Shown here: one piece after another, positions 1-5,930 of the stretch
Layout of the letters: the number at the start of each line of letters is the position of its first letter
Numbering within the stretch: position 1 is the stretch's first letter
From: a virus
DNA length: 22,121 bases
Strand: one strand, 5' to 3'
Virus record (IMG/VR): IMGVR_UViG_3300031707_000203
Coordinates: 1-22,121 of that record
Made by a program: the position numbers and the translations under genes
Notes under the pieces: generated by a model
Told to the model about the DNA's origin: nothing
The model's database searches: none
What the model saw: the letters and a program-made list of their open reading frames with translations, nothing else

Positions 1-174
1 GCGAAGGATATTGATGAAATTTATTCACTAGTCACCACCGTCAATCTCATGGCTCCAAATCTCCGTATGGGCGTTTACACAAAAAAGGCGACGTTCTGTC
101 ATTTGGACACCGGCTATCGAATTATCCCCCGCGTACTACGGGCATGGCACGAAGGAGCCCGGTGGAACGGATGA
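1..174 (+). CDS. C-terminal end of a probable M15-family peptidase (endolysin candidate), truncated by the window edge
   Basis: Frame 1 is open from the first base to a TGA at 172-174 and gives the last 57 residues of a protein. The tail contains FCHLDTG followed by a Trp-rich basic end (RAWHEGARW). An aromatic-x-H-x-D motif near the C-terminus is where peptidase M15 (D-Ala-D-Ala carboxypeptidase-like) enzymes place their last zinc ligand. Phages use such enzymes as endolysins that cut peptidoglycan cross-links. The nearby downstream membrane-protein genes fit a lysis region. Only the tail end is visible and the SxHxxGxAxD motif would lie outside the window, so the family call rests on one motif. 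A gene of unknown function is the alternative. Confidence 0.5.
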   Translation, partial: AKDIDEIYSLVTTVNLMAPNLRMGVYTKKATFCHLDTGYRIIPRVLRAWHEGARWNG

Positions 175-176
175 AT

Positions 177-190
177 AGGAGGCTGACATA
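177..190 (+). promoter_or_regulatory. Strong ribosome binding site followed by an ATA codon, a possible non-standard start
   Basis: AGGAGG at 177-182 is followed after 5 bases by ATA at 188-190, in frame with the metallophosphoesterase. The previous in-frame stop is TAG at 176-178, so coding can begin no earlier. There is no ATG, GTG or TTG between this site and TTG 251. The spacing is ideal for initiation at 188. Confidence 0.4.
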
Positions 191-250
191 GACATCTTAG
201 CGGAGGCCGGTCGGCCTCGGTTTTATTGGACGCCGGAGGCTCTGGCGAAA

Positions 251-1111
251 TTGCGCGAGATGGTTGCCGCGGGATGCGCGGCCCGGGATATTGCCGCCGC
301 CTTTGAACAACCTACCCAATGCATCGATAATGCCATCCGTCGCCATGGCAAGATTCCCGTGGGAATGCTGGAAGAGAACTTCGACATTCCCGTTTTCAAG
401 GGCGACCTAAAACTTCCGATGAATGACTATATCATCACGGCTGACTACCATTCGCCCTATTTCAGCACCCTCTGGCACTATCGAAGCTTAATGATAGCCG
501 AACATTTCAGTATCAAGAAACTCGTGGTGGTAGGTGATCTCGTTGATTTCGGTTTCGCCTCTCATTATTACAGCGACCATAAACCGGGCATAGATGATGA
601 GGCCGATGAAAACAAGCGACTCATTCAATCGCTTCTCGCCCAGTTCGAGGAGATCGTCGTCGTCAAAGGGAACCATGAGGATCGGCTCGGACGACAGACC
701 GACGGGCTCATTCAAGCGCGCTATCTTTTTGAGCTTTGGGCTGGTCCGGAGTATGGGAAACGATTCAAATATTCTCTTTATGATCGACTTACGATTGGCG
801 ATGAATGGCTGTGTGTCCATCCGAAAAGTTATAGTACGGTAAGCACACGGGTCGCTAAGCTTCTCGCCGCCAAGTATCACAAGAATATTCTTAACACGCA
901 TGGACATTTTATGGGTTATGGATATGACATCAGCGGCAAGTATTATGTAGCCGATATCGGCGGAATGTTCGACAAAGAAAAGATCGAATATAAAAACCTG
1001 AAAACGACAATTCACCCTGAATGGACGAATGGGTTTCTCATGCTGAAAAATGGATATCCATATCTTTTCAACGAACATACCGACTTTGATTTTTGGCTGA
1101 GAGACGCATAA
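251..1111 (+). CDS. Calcineurin-like metallophosphoesterase with an N-terminal helix-turn-helix-like segment
   Basis: This is a phosphoesterase of the calcineurin-like superfamily, which uses two metal ions to cut phosphomono- or diesters; the substrate here is unknown. The metal-binding motifs appear in order: D65-x-H67 (ADYHS), G95-D96-x-x-D99 (GDLVD), G140-N141-H142-E (GNHED), H190 (VHP) and G218-H219 in THGHF. The first 30-odd residues look like a helix-turn-helix (AARDIAAAF, then CIDNAIRRHG). The given start is TTG 251, with GGAGG at 235-239, a long 11-base spacing. Coding probably reaches back to 188: the frame stays open and reads protein-like (RPRFYWTPEALAK), completing the first helix, and AGGAGG lies 5 bases before ATA 188. 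The stop overlaps the next ATG by one base. Phages often carry such enzymes near DNA-metabolism genes. The enzyme family is clear; the true start and the role are not. Confidence 0.85.
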   Translation: MREMVAAGCAARDIAAAFEQPTQCIDNAIRRHGKIPVGMLEENFDIPVFKGDLKLPMNDYIITADYHSPYFSTLWHYRSLMIAEHFSIKKLVVVGDLVDFGFASHYYSDHKPGIDDEADENKRLIQSLLAQFEEIVVVKGNHEDRLGRQTDGLIQARYLFELWAGPEYGKRFKYSLYDRLTIGDEWLCVHPKSYSTVSTRVAKLLAAKYHKNILNTHGHFMGYGYDISGKYYVADIGGMFDKEKIEYKNLKTTIHPEWTNGFLMLKNGYPYLFNEHTDFDFWLRDA

Positions 1112-1392
1112 TGCCCTACATTGTCTCCGCACGTAGAGAGAGTTTTCAGGACTTCCTTGAGAAGACAAAGAACCTGCGAATCGATACAGCCGGGGAACTC
1201 AATTTCCTCATCACGATGCTCGGGCAAATCTATCTCGGCAATCATGGAGGCACCTATAAAACATTCAACGACATAGTGGGTGCCCTTGAATGCGCAAAGA
1301 TAGAGACGTACCGACGCCAGATAGCGATGCTGGAGGACATGAAAAAGCAAGAGAACGGGGACGTATTTCTTCCCGTGCCGGGGACGGAATGA
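1111..1392 (+). CDS. Small conserved phage protein, DUF6899-like
   Basis: The 93-residue product starts MPYIVSARRESF. It contains the GELNFLIT block, an YLGNHGGTYKTFNDIVGALE block, the YRRQIAMLED block and NGDVF near the end. This pattern matches my recollection of the DUF6899 family of small phage proteins, whose function is unknown. I chose ATG 1111 over an upstream start at 1093 because it overlaps the preceding TAA by one base (TAATG) and because family members begin with MPYI-like residues. Its own stop overlaps the next gene through ATGA. The protein is soluble, with no membrane segment or cysteine motif. Confidence 0.75.
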   Translation: MPYIVSARRESFQDFLEKTKNLRIDTAGELNFLITMLGQIYLGNHGGTYKTFNDIVGALECAKIETYRRQIAMLEDMKKQENGDVFLPVPGTE

Positions 1393-2135
1393 AAGGATAT
1401 AAGCATACCCCAGAAGCCCGGACTAAAATAAGCATTGCTGCAAAGCGAAGGCAGACCTACGTCCGAACCCGGGAAATTCGGGCGAAGGCAAGTATGACCG
1501 CAATAAAGCGTTGGGAGAACCCCGAAGCACGGAAGAAGATGAGCGAGATATCGAAGAAAGTCAACGTGAGACCCGGCATGCGCGAGAGGCAGGGTGAACT
1601 CAGGAAAAAATATTATGAGATACCGGGGATGCGCGAGAAACAAAGCACAGCCTTAAAGAATAGTATTGCATTCCAAGTTGCCATAAGATCGCCAGAACAT
1701 AAAAAGAACCTACGGGAGGCCATGAAGAAGCGTTGGGCTAATCCCGAGGAAAGAAAAAAGACTAGCGATGGTATCAGGAATAGTCCCATATTTCAAACCG
1801 TTATACATTCTTCGGAATATCGAGAGAATCACTCTGGGCCTAATAGTTCTGCTTGGCGCGGGGGAATACATACACCCTATGGGCTGGAGTTTACCGCCGA
1901 TTTAAAAAAGATGATTCGCAAACGGGACGACCATTTATGCCAAAACCCAGAATGTTATCTGCCTGAAAACGGACGTCTTCATGCCGTTCATCATATTGAT
2001 TATCACCAACGGAATAGTAATCCACCTAACTTGATTACCTTGTGTATTAAATGCCACACGAAGACCACTATCGGAGATCGTCACTATTGGATGGATTTCT
2101 ACCAAGCATTGCAGGAAATGCGGGGGATCGCTTGA
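1389..2135 (+). CDS. HNH homing endonuclease with NUMOD3-like DNA-binding repeats
   Basis: This 248-residue protein has two parts. Residues 1-150 are basic, start with a NUMOD3-like GYKHTPEARTKIS and carry related units such as RWENPEARKKMSE and RWANPEERKKTSD, expected to contact DNA. Residues 180-225 form a zinc-bound HNH finger: C184-x4-C189, the H201-H202-I-D-Y core and C219-x2-C222-H223. Such enzymes nick or cut DNA to spread their own gene. ATG 1389 was chosen because it overlaps the previous TGA (ATGA). The gene ends in TTGA, overlapping the next start. It is visibly more A/T-rich and Lys-rich than the capsid genes, which fits recent acquisition. No intron is visible around it, so it looks free-standing. 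Confidence 0.9.
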   Translation: MKGYKHTPEARTKISIAAKRRQTYVRTREIRAKASMTAIKRWENPEARKKMSEISKKVNVRPGMRERQGELRKKYYEIPGMREKQSTALKNSIAFQVAIRSPEHKKNLREAMKKRWANPEERKKTSDGIRNSPIFQTVIHSSEYRENHSGPNSSAWRGGIHTPYGLEFTADLKKMIRKRDDHLCQNPECYLPENGRLHAVHHIDYHQRNSNPPNLITLCIKCHTKTTIGDRHYWMDFYQALQEMRGIA

Positions 2136-2470
2136 AAACTGCCGAAAAAGAAATTGGCACGGGCCTTTGCTGGCGTTGCGAACATAGAAGCATATTTCTT
2201 GAGACCGGTATCCATCCACGCTTCGAATGCGGCATGGAGAAAACGGCATCCCATAGTTGCTATATGTTCATGCCGTGTAAACCCATCGCGGTTGGACCCA
2301 TTAAAGGCGAGAAGCGCCCCATCTTTGCCGGATGGATGTTTGCCGGACGCATACAATCGTATGGCCTTGTCGCCGATGAGAGAATCCGCTTGAAATTGAT
2401 TGACCTAGGCGATGGCAAGGTGTCGGCAGTCTGGACGACTAAGCCGAAAGGGAAGAAGAAAGCCGAATGA
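2132..2470 (+). CDS. Small Cys-rich phage protein of unknown function
   Basis: The product is 112 residues with a TTG start. C13-x2-C16 with C33, C43 and C49 could form a zinc site in the first half. The second half looks like a small beta-rich domain (IRLKLIDLGDGKVSAVW), and the tail is basic (KPKGKKK). I chose TTG 2132 because the reading frame further upstream (from 2051) only shadows the HNH gene, TTG 2132 overlaps the HNH stop as TTGA, and a G-rich run (GGGGG) sits about 6 bases upstream. Its stop overlaps the next ATG. I do not recognise a named family. Zinc binding is an inference from cysteine spacing only. Confidence 0.65.
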   Translation: MKTAEKEIGTGLCWRCEHRSIFLETGIHPRFECGMEKTASHSCYMFMPCKPIAVGPIKGEKRPIFAGWMFAGRIQSYGLVADERIRLKLIDLGDGKVSAVWTTKPKGKKKAE

Positions 2471-2802
2471 AGCTCATCATATATGTTGCCGGTCCTTACC
2501 GAGCTAAGACCGAATGGGATATTCTTCGAAACGTACGGCGGGCTGAGGAAGCGGCGCTGGAACTGTGGCGCAAAGGTTGGGCGGTCATCTGTCCGCATAA
2601 GAATACGCACGGGTTCAATGGATACCTACCGGATAGTACGTGGATCGCCGGAGACCTAGAAATCATTCGACGGTGCGACGCGATTTGCATGCTGGTCGGA
2701 TGGGAGAAATCGGAAGGCGCGCAAATGGAACACCAGCTTGCTGTTGAATTGAACATGCCGATTTACTACGGGGCCGGAGCCGTGCCGGACGGGAACTTAT
2801 AA
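2467..2802 (+). CDS. DUF4406-like protein (nucleoside deoxyribosyltransferase-related fold)
   Basis: This 111-residue protein begins with IIYVAGPYRA, the characteristic N-terminal strand and loop of DUF4406 and related nucleoside 2-deoxyribosyltransferase-like proteins. CPHKNTHGF, WIAGDLEIIRRCDAICMLVGWEKSEGAQMEHQLA and the final MPIYYG follow in the expected order. The related enzymes exchange bases on deoxyribonucleosides, with an active glutamate in the SxGAxxE block (here SEGAQMEHQ). Actual activity of this phage version is not shown. The start overlaps the preceding stop as ATGA and the stop overlaps the next ATG by one base, so it is probably translationally coupled. A nucleotide-metabolism role beside the DUF3310-like gene is an inference. 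Confidence 0.8.
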   Translation: MKLIIYVAGPYRAKTEWDILRNVRRAEEAALELWRKGWAVICPHKNTHGFNGYLPDSTWIAGDLEIIRRCDAICMLVGWEKSEGAQMEHQLAVELNMPIYYGAGAVPDGNL

Positions 2803-3068
2803 TGCCGACCAACAAACCGCACGTCTCCCATTATGATCGGAGCATAATTCAGCCGATTGACTTTATGGAGTCAAGCTTCACGCCGGATGAATACCGCGGC
2901 TATCTCAAGGGGCAGATCATAAAATACATCTCGCGTTATCGCTACAAGGGAACGCCGATTGCCGATCTTGCCAAGGCGCAAACATACCTGGCGTGGCTCA
3001 TCGAATTCGAAGAGACTCGGCCCGCGTCCGAGACGCCACCGAATAAATTTTTAAGGAGGTCAACATGA
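2802..3068 (+). CDS. DUF3310-like small phage protein
   Basis: The 88-residue product contains SHYDRSIIQPIDFMES, then YRGYLKGQIIKYISRYRYKG and DLAKAQTYLAWLIEFEE. These are the hallmark blocks of DUF3310, small phage proteins sometimes annotated as nucleotide kinase-like; their activity is unproven. The start overlaps the preceding TAA by one base (TAATG). The strong ribosome site of the next gene (AAGGAGG) lies inside the last codons of this one, which explains the basic tail FLRRST. Confidence 0.8.
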   Translation: MPTNKPHVSHYDRSIIQPIDFMESSFTPDEYRGYLKGQIIKYISRYRYKGTPIADLAKAQTYLAWLIEFEETRPASETPPNKFLRRST

Positions 3069-3316
3069 CCCAAATTGCAGCCATCGCCCTGGTCATGGGC
3101 ATCGTGCAGTTTTTCAAGAAACTGCTCCCAAACTTCATTCAGGGGACAGCCGCCAGAGTGCTGGTCATTCTAGCGTCTATCGGGGTAACCCTCTATAAGT
3201 TCCTGAATGAGGGCCTGCCGCTCACCTTCGCCGCGATCAGCTTCGCAGTGACGGTCATCATCGGAGCGTTGAGTGCCTATAGTTTGGTTCAGGTCGCGGG
3301 AGGCAATGGTCGATAA
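3065..3316 (+). CDS. Small two-to-three-segment membrane protein, holin candidate
   Basis: The 83-residue product is mostly hydrophobic. Segments at about residues 3-18, 30-48 and 53-76 are separated by short charged turns (FKKLLPN, NEG), and the tail is GGNGR. Length and layout fit a phage holin, which forms holes in the inner membrane at lysis, but many small phage membrane proteins look similar. An excellent AAGGAGG precedes ATG 3065, which overlaps the previous stop as ATGA. It opens a run of membrane proteins extending to 5117. The holin role is inferred from this context and from the peptidase remnant at the window start. Confidence 0.65.
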   Translation: MTQIAAIALVMGIVQFFKKLLPNFIQGTAARVLVILASIGVTLYKFLNEGLPLTFAAISFAVTVIIGALSAYSLVQVAGGNGR

Positions 3317-3342
3317 TCTGACGCAAATCTGACGGAGACAAA

Positions 3343-3552
3343 ATGAAAGCAGAACGTTGTCCCGTGTGTTATGGAACGGGTAAATATACCGATCCTCCCG
3401 ATCCCATGAATACGGCCGTGCCAATGCCGCGAACTTGTCATGGTTGTGGTGGGTTGGGTTGGGTATCTGTCTCTGAGGATCAAACCCTAACCCTTGATTT
3501 GGCTGATACGAGCAAACCTTTCGGGATTCCGCATGAGGTAGGATTGCCATGA
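3343..3552 (+). CDS. Small zinc-ribbon protein with two DnaJ-like CxxC knuckles
   Basis: The 69-residue product has C6-x2-C9-x-G-x-G (CPVCYGTGK) and C32-x2-C35-x-G-x-G (CHGCGGLGW). Two such knuckles make one zinc site like half of a DnaJ cysteine-rich domain. The rest is short and acidic. A GGAG sits 8 bases before ATG 3343. The stop overlaps the next start as ATGA. Zinc binding is likely from the motif; any chaperone-like or RNA/protein-binding role is unknown. Small CxxCxGxG proteins are common in phage accessory regions. Confidence 0.65.
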   Translation: MKAERCPVCYGTGKYTDPPDPMNTAVPMPRTCHGCGGLGWVSVSEDQTLTLDLADTSKPFGIPHEVGLP

Positions 3553-3818
3553 AGATCAAGGCCTATGGGTGGATGTCGGGTTATACGACCGGAGATCCCG
3601 GCGATGATTCTCAATCCCTTACCGTAGACTTAATCCCGGCTGTGCGGATTGATATTGAAAAACATAATTTCGCTCCCGATCTAGATGGAGACGGATGCCC
3701 ATTCCGACGCAAGGGCTGTAATATTTTTATCCTCCTCGGGTGGTTAATATTCGGAATCACATTAGATTTCAGATTTGGGCGTGATACCGGATATTGGCCC
3801 GGGAATGACCAACCATGA
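3549..3818 (+). CDS. Hypothetical phage protein with one possible membrane segment
   Basis: I do not recognise this 89-residue protein. It has an N-terminal part rich in Asp, Gly and Thr, an Asp-rich stretch (APDLDGDGCPF, loosely like a calcium-binding loop) and a hydrophobic stretch CNIFILLGWLIFGI near residues 57-70. It is kept as a gene because it starts inside an ATGA overlap with the previous stop and ends in another ATGA overlap with the next gene. It sits among other small membrane proteins. Its codon use looks less GC-rich than that of the structural genes. Confidence 0.5.
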   Translation: MKIKAYGWMSGYTTGDPGDDSQSLTVDLIPAVRIDIEKHNFAPDLDGDGCPFRRKGCNIFILLGWLIFGITLDFRFGRDTGYWPGNDQP

Positions 3819-4453
3819 AAGTTCGCCCGATATACTGGGTCGCGCTGGGTCTCGCCCTGGCCTTGACCGTTGCCGTCATAGACGGCCTGCGCCTGCACGA
3901 TAAGTACTCCATCGCCATCGGGAAGTATGAAGAAGCACTTACTCAAGAGCGAGTAAACGGCAAAGCGCTTACCATACAAATCGCCCAGATGACCGAGACC
4001 GTGGGGCAAAAGGATAAGGAGATCGCCGAGAAGGTCGAGACCATTGGTCACATGACCAACGCCATTGGCCGGAAGGATGCGAATCTCGAAGCACTTGGAC
4101 AAAAACTCAAACAGTTAGAAATAAGTGGTGACCTCCCCGCGCAGGTGGCAAACCTCAAAGAACAGGTCAAGGCGTGGTCGGACAAGTTCAGCTTGGCGCA
4201 GACGGTCATCGCAGAGAAGGACGCCATCATCGCCGATGGGTCCGCAAAGTATGACGCTCAGGTTACGATAAGCGAATCCTGGAAGCAGAAGTATGAAGGC
4301 GAGACACGCCTGCGCACGCTGGCGGAGAAGGGCTGGAAGGCGTCCGAGCGGAAGCTCCGATGGACGCGGATTGTCGGGAATGTCAAGACCGGCCTCGTCT
4401 TGGCTGCCGCCGGCTATGTCGGATACTCAGCACTGAAGGGGAAAGCCAAATGA
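3815..4453 (+). CDS. Membrane-anchored coiled-coil protein, spanin-like candidate
   Basis: The 212-residue product has an N-terminal membrane segment (about residues 7-24, WVALGLALALTVAVIDGL), then about 140 residues of charged heptad-like helix (for example QMTETVGQKDKEIAEKVETI), then a second hydrophobic stretch near the end (TGLVLAAAGYVGYSAL). An N-terminal anchor plus a long periplasmic coiled coil is the plan of inner-membrane spanins (Rz type), which help disrupt the outer membrane. A C-terminal hydrophobic stretch is not usual for Rz, so a different membrane-linked role is possible. It is ATGA-coupled at both ends. No overlapping lipoprotein (Rz1-like) frame was recognised. Confidence 0.6.
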   Translation: MKVRPIYWVALGLALALTVAVIDGLRLHDKYSIAIGKYEEALTQERVNGKALTIQIAQMTETVGQKDKEIAEKVETIGHMTNAIGRKDANLEALGQKLKQLEISGDLPAQVANLKEQVKAWSDKFSLAQTVIAEKDAIIADGSAKYDAQVTISESWKQKYEGETRLRTLAEKGWKASERKLRWTRIVGNVKTGLVLAAAGYVGYSALKGKAK

Positions 4454-4704
4454 ATCTCCCGCTCGCCCTGAAAATCGCCGAGGTCGTCGGGATCCTGTTG
4501 GGTGCTACAGCATTTGCTCTTGTGAATTATTGGAGAATGAAGGAAAAGGCGTTCACGAGGGCCAGGGGACTTGATGAGAACCCCGTGAGATGCGACCAGC
4601 ATGAGCAGGCTATCAACAGCATTAACATGGCGATTGTTGGTATCGGCAAGGATATCCAGAACATGAAGGATGACATCGCGGAATTAAAGGGGAAGCGTCC
4701 ATGA
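4450..4704 (+). CDS. Small membrane-anchored coiled-coil protein
   Basis: The 84-residue product has one N-terminal membrane segment (about residues 5-26, ALKIAEVVGILLGATAFALV). A short linker and an amphipathic helix follow, in CDQHEQAINSINM, then DIQNMKDDIAELKGK. ATG 4450 is preferred to an earlier in-frame start at 4360 because it overlaps the previous TGA and opens directly into the membrane segment. Small phage proteins of this shape are often found in lysis cassettes (XhlA-like layout), but I cannot assign the family. Confidence 0.6.
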   Translation: MNLPLALKIAEVVGILLGATAFALVNYWRMKEKAFTRARGLDENPVRCDQHEQAINSINMAIVGIGKDIQNMKDDIAELKGKRP

Positions 4705-4835
4705 ATCTTATCCCCGAGTATTTAGACATAGCGTTTGCGCTAAAACTCCAGTTGACCCCCTTGAACATCGGCGCACTACTCGCGCTCGGGTTCTGTTTGC
4801 TAGTTGTGTGGCGGTGGTTTAAGAGGCGTACGTGA
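4701..4835 (+). CDS. Very small single-segment membrane protein
   Basis: The 44-residue product has one strong hydrophobic segment (NIGALLALGFCLLVVW) followed by a positive tail (RWFKRRT), which predicts an N-out, C-in orientation. The start ATG 4701 overlaps the previous stop as ATGA, continuing the coupled chain, and AAAGGGGAAG lies just upstream. It is easily missed because of its length. The function is unknown; position suggests a lysis accessory or membrane-associated role. Confidence 0.5.
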   Translation: MNLIPEYLDIAFALKLQLTPLNIGALLALGFCLLVVWRWFKRRT

Positions 4836-4853
4836 TCGCGCACGAGAGACCCG

Positions 4854-5117
4854 ATGAACCTCCGCTTACGGCGACGAATAGCGAGCCTTGCCGGTTTCTT
4901 CGGACTGGGCGCGGGCACAGACGTACTTGTCGTTCTCTATTTGCGCGCCGTATCTCATGGCCTAGTTCCTTATGCAATGGCCTTATCCTTTGTGGTCACG
5001 ATTATACCCTTTCTGGTTACACGGAAAGGCATAGAGGCTAGGCGTCCGGAATTATTCTTTGCATATGCGCTCGGGGCATCCGTCGGCACGCTCGTGGGGA
5101 TGATGGTGCGGATTTGA
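4854..5117 (+). CDS. Small three-segment membrane protein, holin candidate
   Basis: The 87-residue product starts with a basic stretch (MNLRLRRRIA) and has three hydrophobic segments at about residues 11-30, 38-55 and 66-85, separated by short turns (TRKGIEARRPE). Three segments in under 100 residues with a charged N-terminus match the class I holin layout, though no family signature is recognised. GAGAG lies about 6 bases before ATG 4854. An overlapping frame from GTG 4832 gives a shorter, less protein-like product and was set aside. This is the last gene before the structured gap. Confidence 0.6.
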   Translation: MNLRLRRRIASLAGFFGLGAGTDVLVVLYLRAVSHGLVPYAMALSFVVTIIPFLVTRKGIEARRPELFFAYALGASVGTLVGMMVRI

Positions 5118-5418
5118 TCTATTAAAGCGAAGCCTGATCCGCTTTCATAACGAACGCGCTTATTAAAGTAATTTTATTTACCTGGGAATTGTCAGATGTT
5201 ACCCCATGAACGTCCAGCCTTCCTAAGAAACGTGGTGTATAAAGGTCTCGCCCGAAGCCCGGGATCGCATAGCCGTATGCGTGTGCGGGCGGGACGATTC
5301 GGACGTGGCGATACGGTCAGCATCCGGTAACGGGTGAAAGTCGCCACGCCTAATGTAATCACGATGGGCGGCTAGACAAAAGGTTTCGTCCTGCGTTGAT
5401 GCCGCCCACAAATAAAGC
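5118..5418 (+). other. 301-base gap with nested inverted repeats before the packaging genes
   Basis: No convincing gene lies here. The left third is A/T-rich and contains an inverted repeat AAAGCG 5124-5129 / CGCTTT 5140-5145 without a T-run, so it is a poor terminator. A TATAAA at 5238-5243 could be a -10 element, but no good -35 is seen 16-18 bases upstream. The right part is GC-rich and carries the stems listed separately. A 44-codon open frame (5196-5330, Arg-rich) crosses this part without a good ribosome site. Possible roles are promoter plus leader RNA, a small RNA, or the DNA packaging (cos-like) site, which in many cos phages lies just before the small terminase gene. Confidence 0.5.
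5245..5408 (+). ncRNA. Candidate structured RNA or leader upstream of the terminase operon
   Basis: Stems read directly from the sequence: GTCTCGCCCG 5245-5254 pairs with CGGGCGGGAC 5286-5295 (10 pairs, one G-U). It encloses the hairpin GCATA 5267-5271 / TATGC 5276-5280. CGTGGCGA 5304-5311 pairs with TCGCCACG 5341-5348. TGGGCGGC 5365-5372 pairs with GCCGCCCA 5401-5408 around an inner imperfect hairpin (GACAAA/TTTCGTC). Three consecutive stems of 8-10 pairs in 164 bases are more than expected by eye. I recognise no known RNA class. DNA-level function or chance in GC-rich sequence remains possible. Confidence 0.35.
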
Positions 5419-5625
5419 ATGAAAATCATGAACCATAAACGTGTCGCTTTCCCTGCACTTATGAAAAAGTTGGAGATCAAGAGTCTGGTCAGTCTGGATA
5501 AAGGCGGCCTCTTAACGCTGGAGTTCAATGCGGCTGACGATGCACTTGTCGCGGACATTAACGGCCTGATGAAGGCCGATCAGGAAATTTTCGTGGTGCT
5601 GATGGAGAAACCAGAAAGCAAGTGA
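5419..5625 (+). CDS. Small hypothetical protein preceding the terminase genes
   Basis: The 68-residue product has a C-terminal part that reads like a compact alpha/beta domain (KKLEIKSLVSLDKGGLLTLEF, then ADINGLMKADQEIFVVLME). ATG 5419 has no clear ribosome site (upstream ACAAATAAAGC). ATG 5461 is another possible start that would leave the conserved-looking part intact. The stop overlaps the next start as GTGA, coupling it to the small terminase gene. I recall similar small proteins upstream of phage terminases, but no function is known. Confidence 0.55.
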   Translation: MKIMNHKRVAFPALMKKLEIKSLVSLDKGGLLTLEFNAADDALVADINGLMKADQEIFVVLMEKPESK

Positions 5626-5930
5626 ATAAACAAAGCAAGGGCAATGCAGTCTCGCCCATAACGGGCGCTGTTCTGCGTTCTCATCCCGGACGCCCGAAGG
5701 GGACGAAAAATAAACTTTCAAGGGCGGCCAAGGAAAATATCGGGGCCGTATTCGAGGCGCTCGGCGGAGTGCGCGGCATGACGACATGGGCTAAGCGAAC
5801 TCCGCGTAACATGGAATCATTCTACCGAGACATCTATCCGAAGATTCTTGCGCTGGATGTTTCGCACTCCGGCGAAGTTGCTCACGTCCTCACCTTCGAT
5901 TTCGGCTCGAACGGCAACGGGGATGAATGA
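5622..5930 (+). CDS. Probable terminase small subunit
   Basis: The 102-residue product opens with a disordered Gly/Pro part and the segment HPGRPKGTKNKLSRAAKENI, a GRPKGxxNK pattern common at the N-terminus of phage small terminase-like proteins. A helical part and FYRDIYPKILALDV follow, resembling the end of such proteins. The small subunit recognises the packaging site and delivers DNA to the large subunit. It is placed directly before the large terminase, its GTG start overlaps the previous stop (GTGA), and its TGA overlaps the terminase ATG. The assignment rests on context and this motif, because small terminases diverge strongly. Confidence 0.6.
   Translation: MNKQSKGNAVSPITGAVLRSHPGRPKGTKNKLSRAAKENIGAVFEALGGVRGMTTWAKRTPRNMESFYRDIYPKILALDVSHSGEVAHVLTFDFGSNGNGDE

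Noticed and set aside
4832-5041. 69-codon frame from GTG 4832
   Set aside because: It overlaps the better supported three-segment membrane protein, and its product is Arg/Cys-rich without structure; it is probably a shadow despite the GTGA overlap with the previous gene.
5124-5145. AAAGCG/CGCTTT inverted repeat as a transcription terminator
   Set aside because: The stem is only 6 pairs with a 10-base loop and is followed by CATAACG instead of a T-run.
5196-5330. 44-codon Arg-rich open frame in the gap before the terminase genes
   Set aside because: It lacks a good ribosome site (only GGGA at a long distance), its composition is what GC-rich non-coding sequence gives, and it overlaps the paired stems. 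It remains an alternative explanation for the region.
5300-5350. Resemblance of CGGGTGAAAGTCGCC to the conserved core of cobalamin riboswitches
   Set aside because: Only the short GGTGAAAGTC-like string fits. The other conserved blocks of that riboswitch and any vitamin-related gene are missing.
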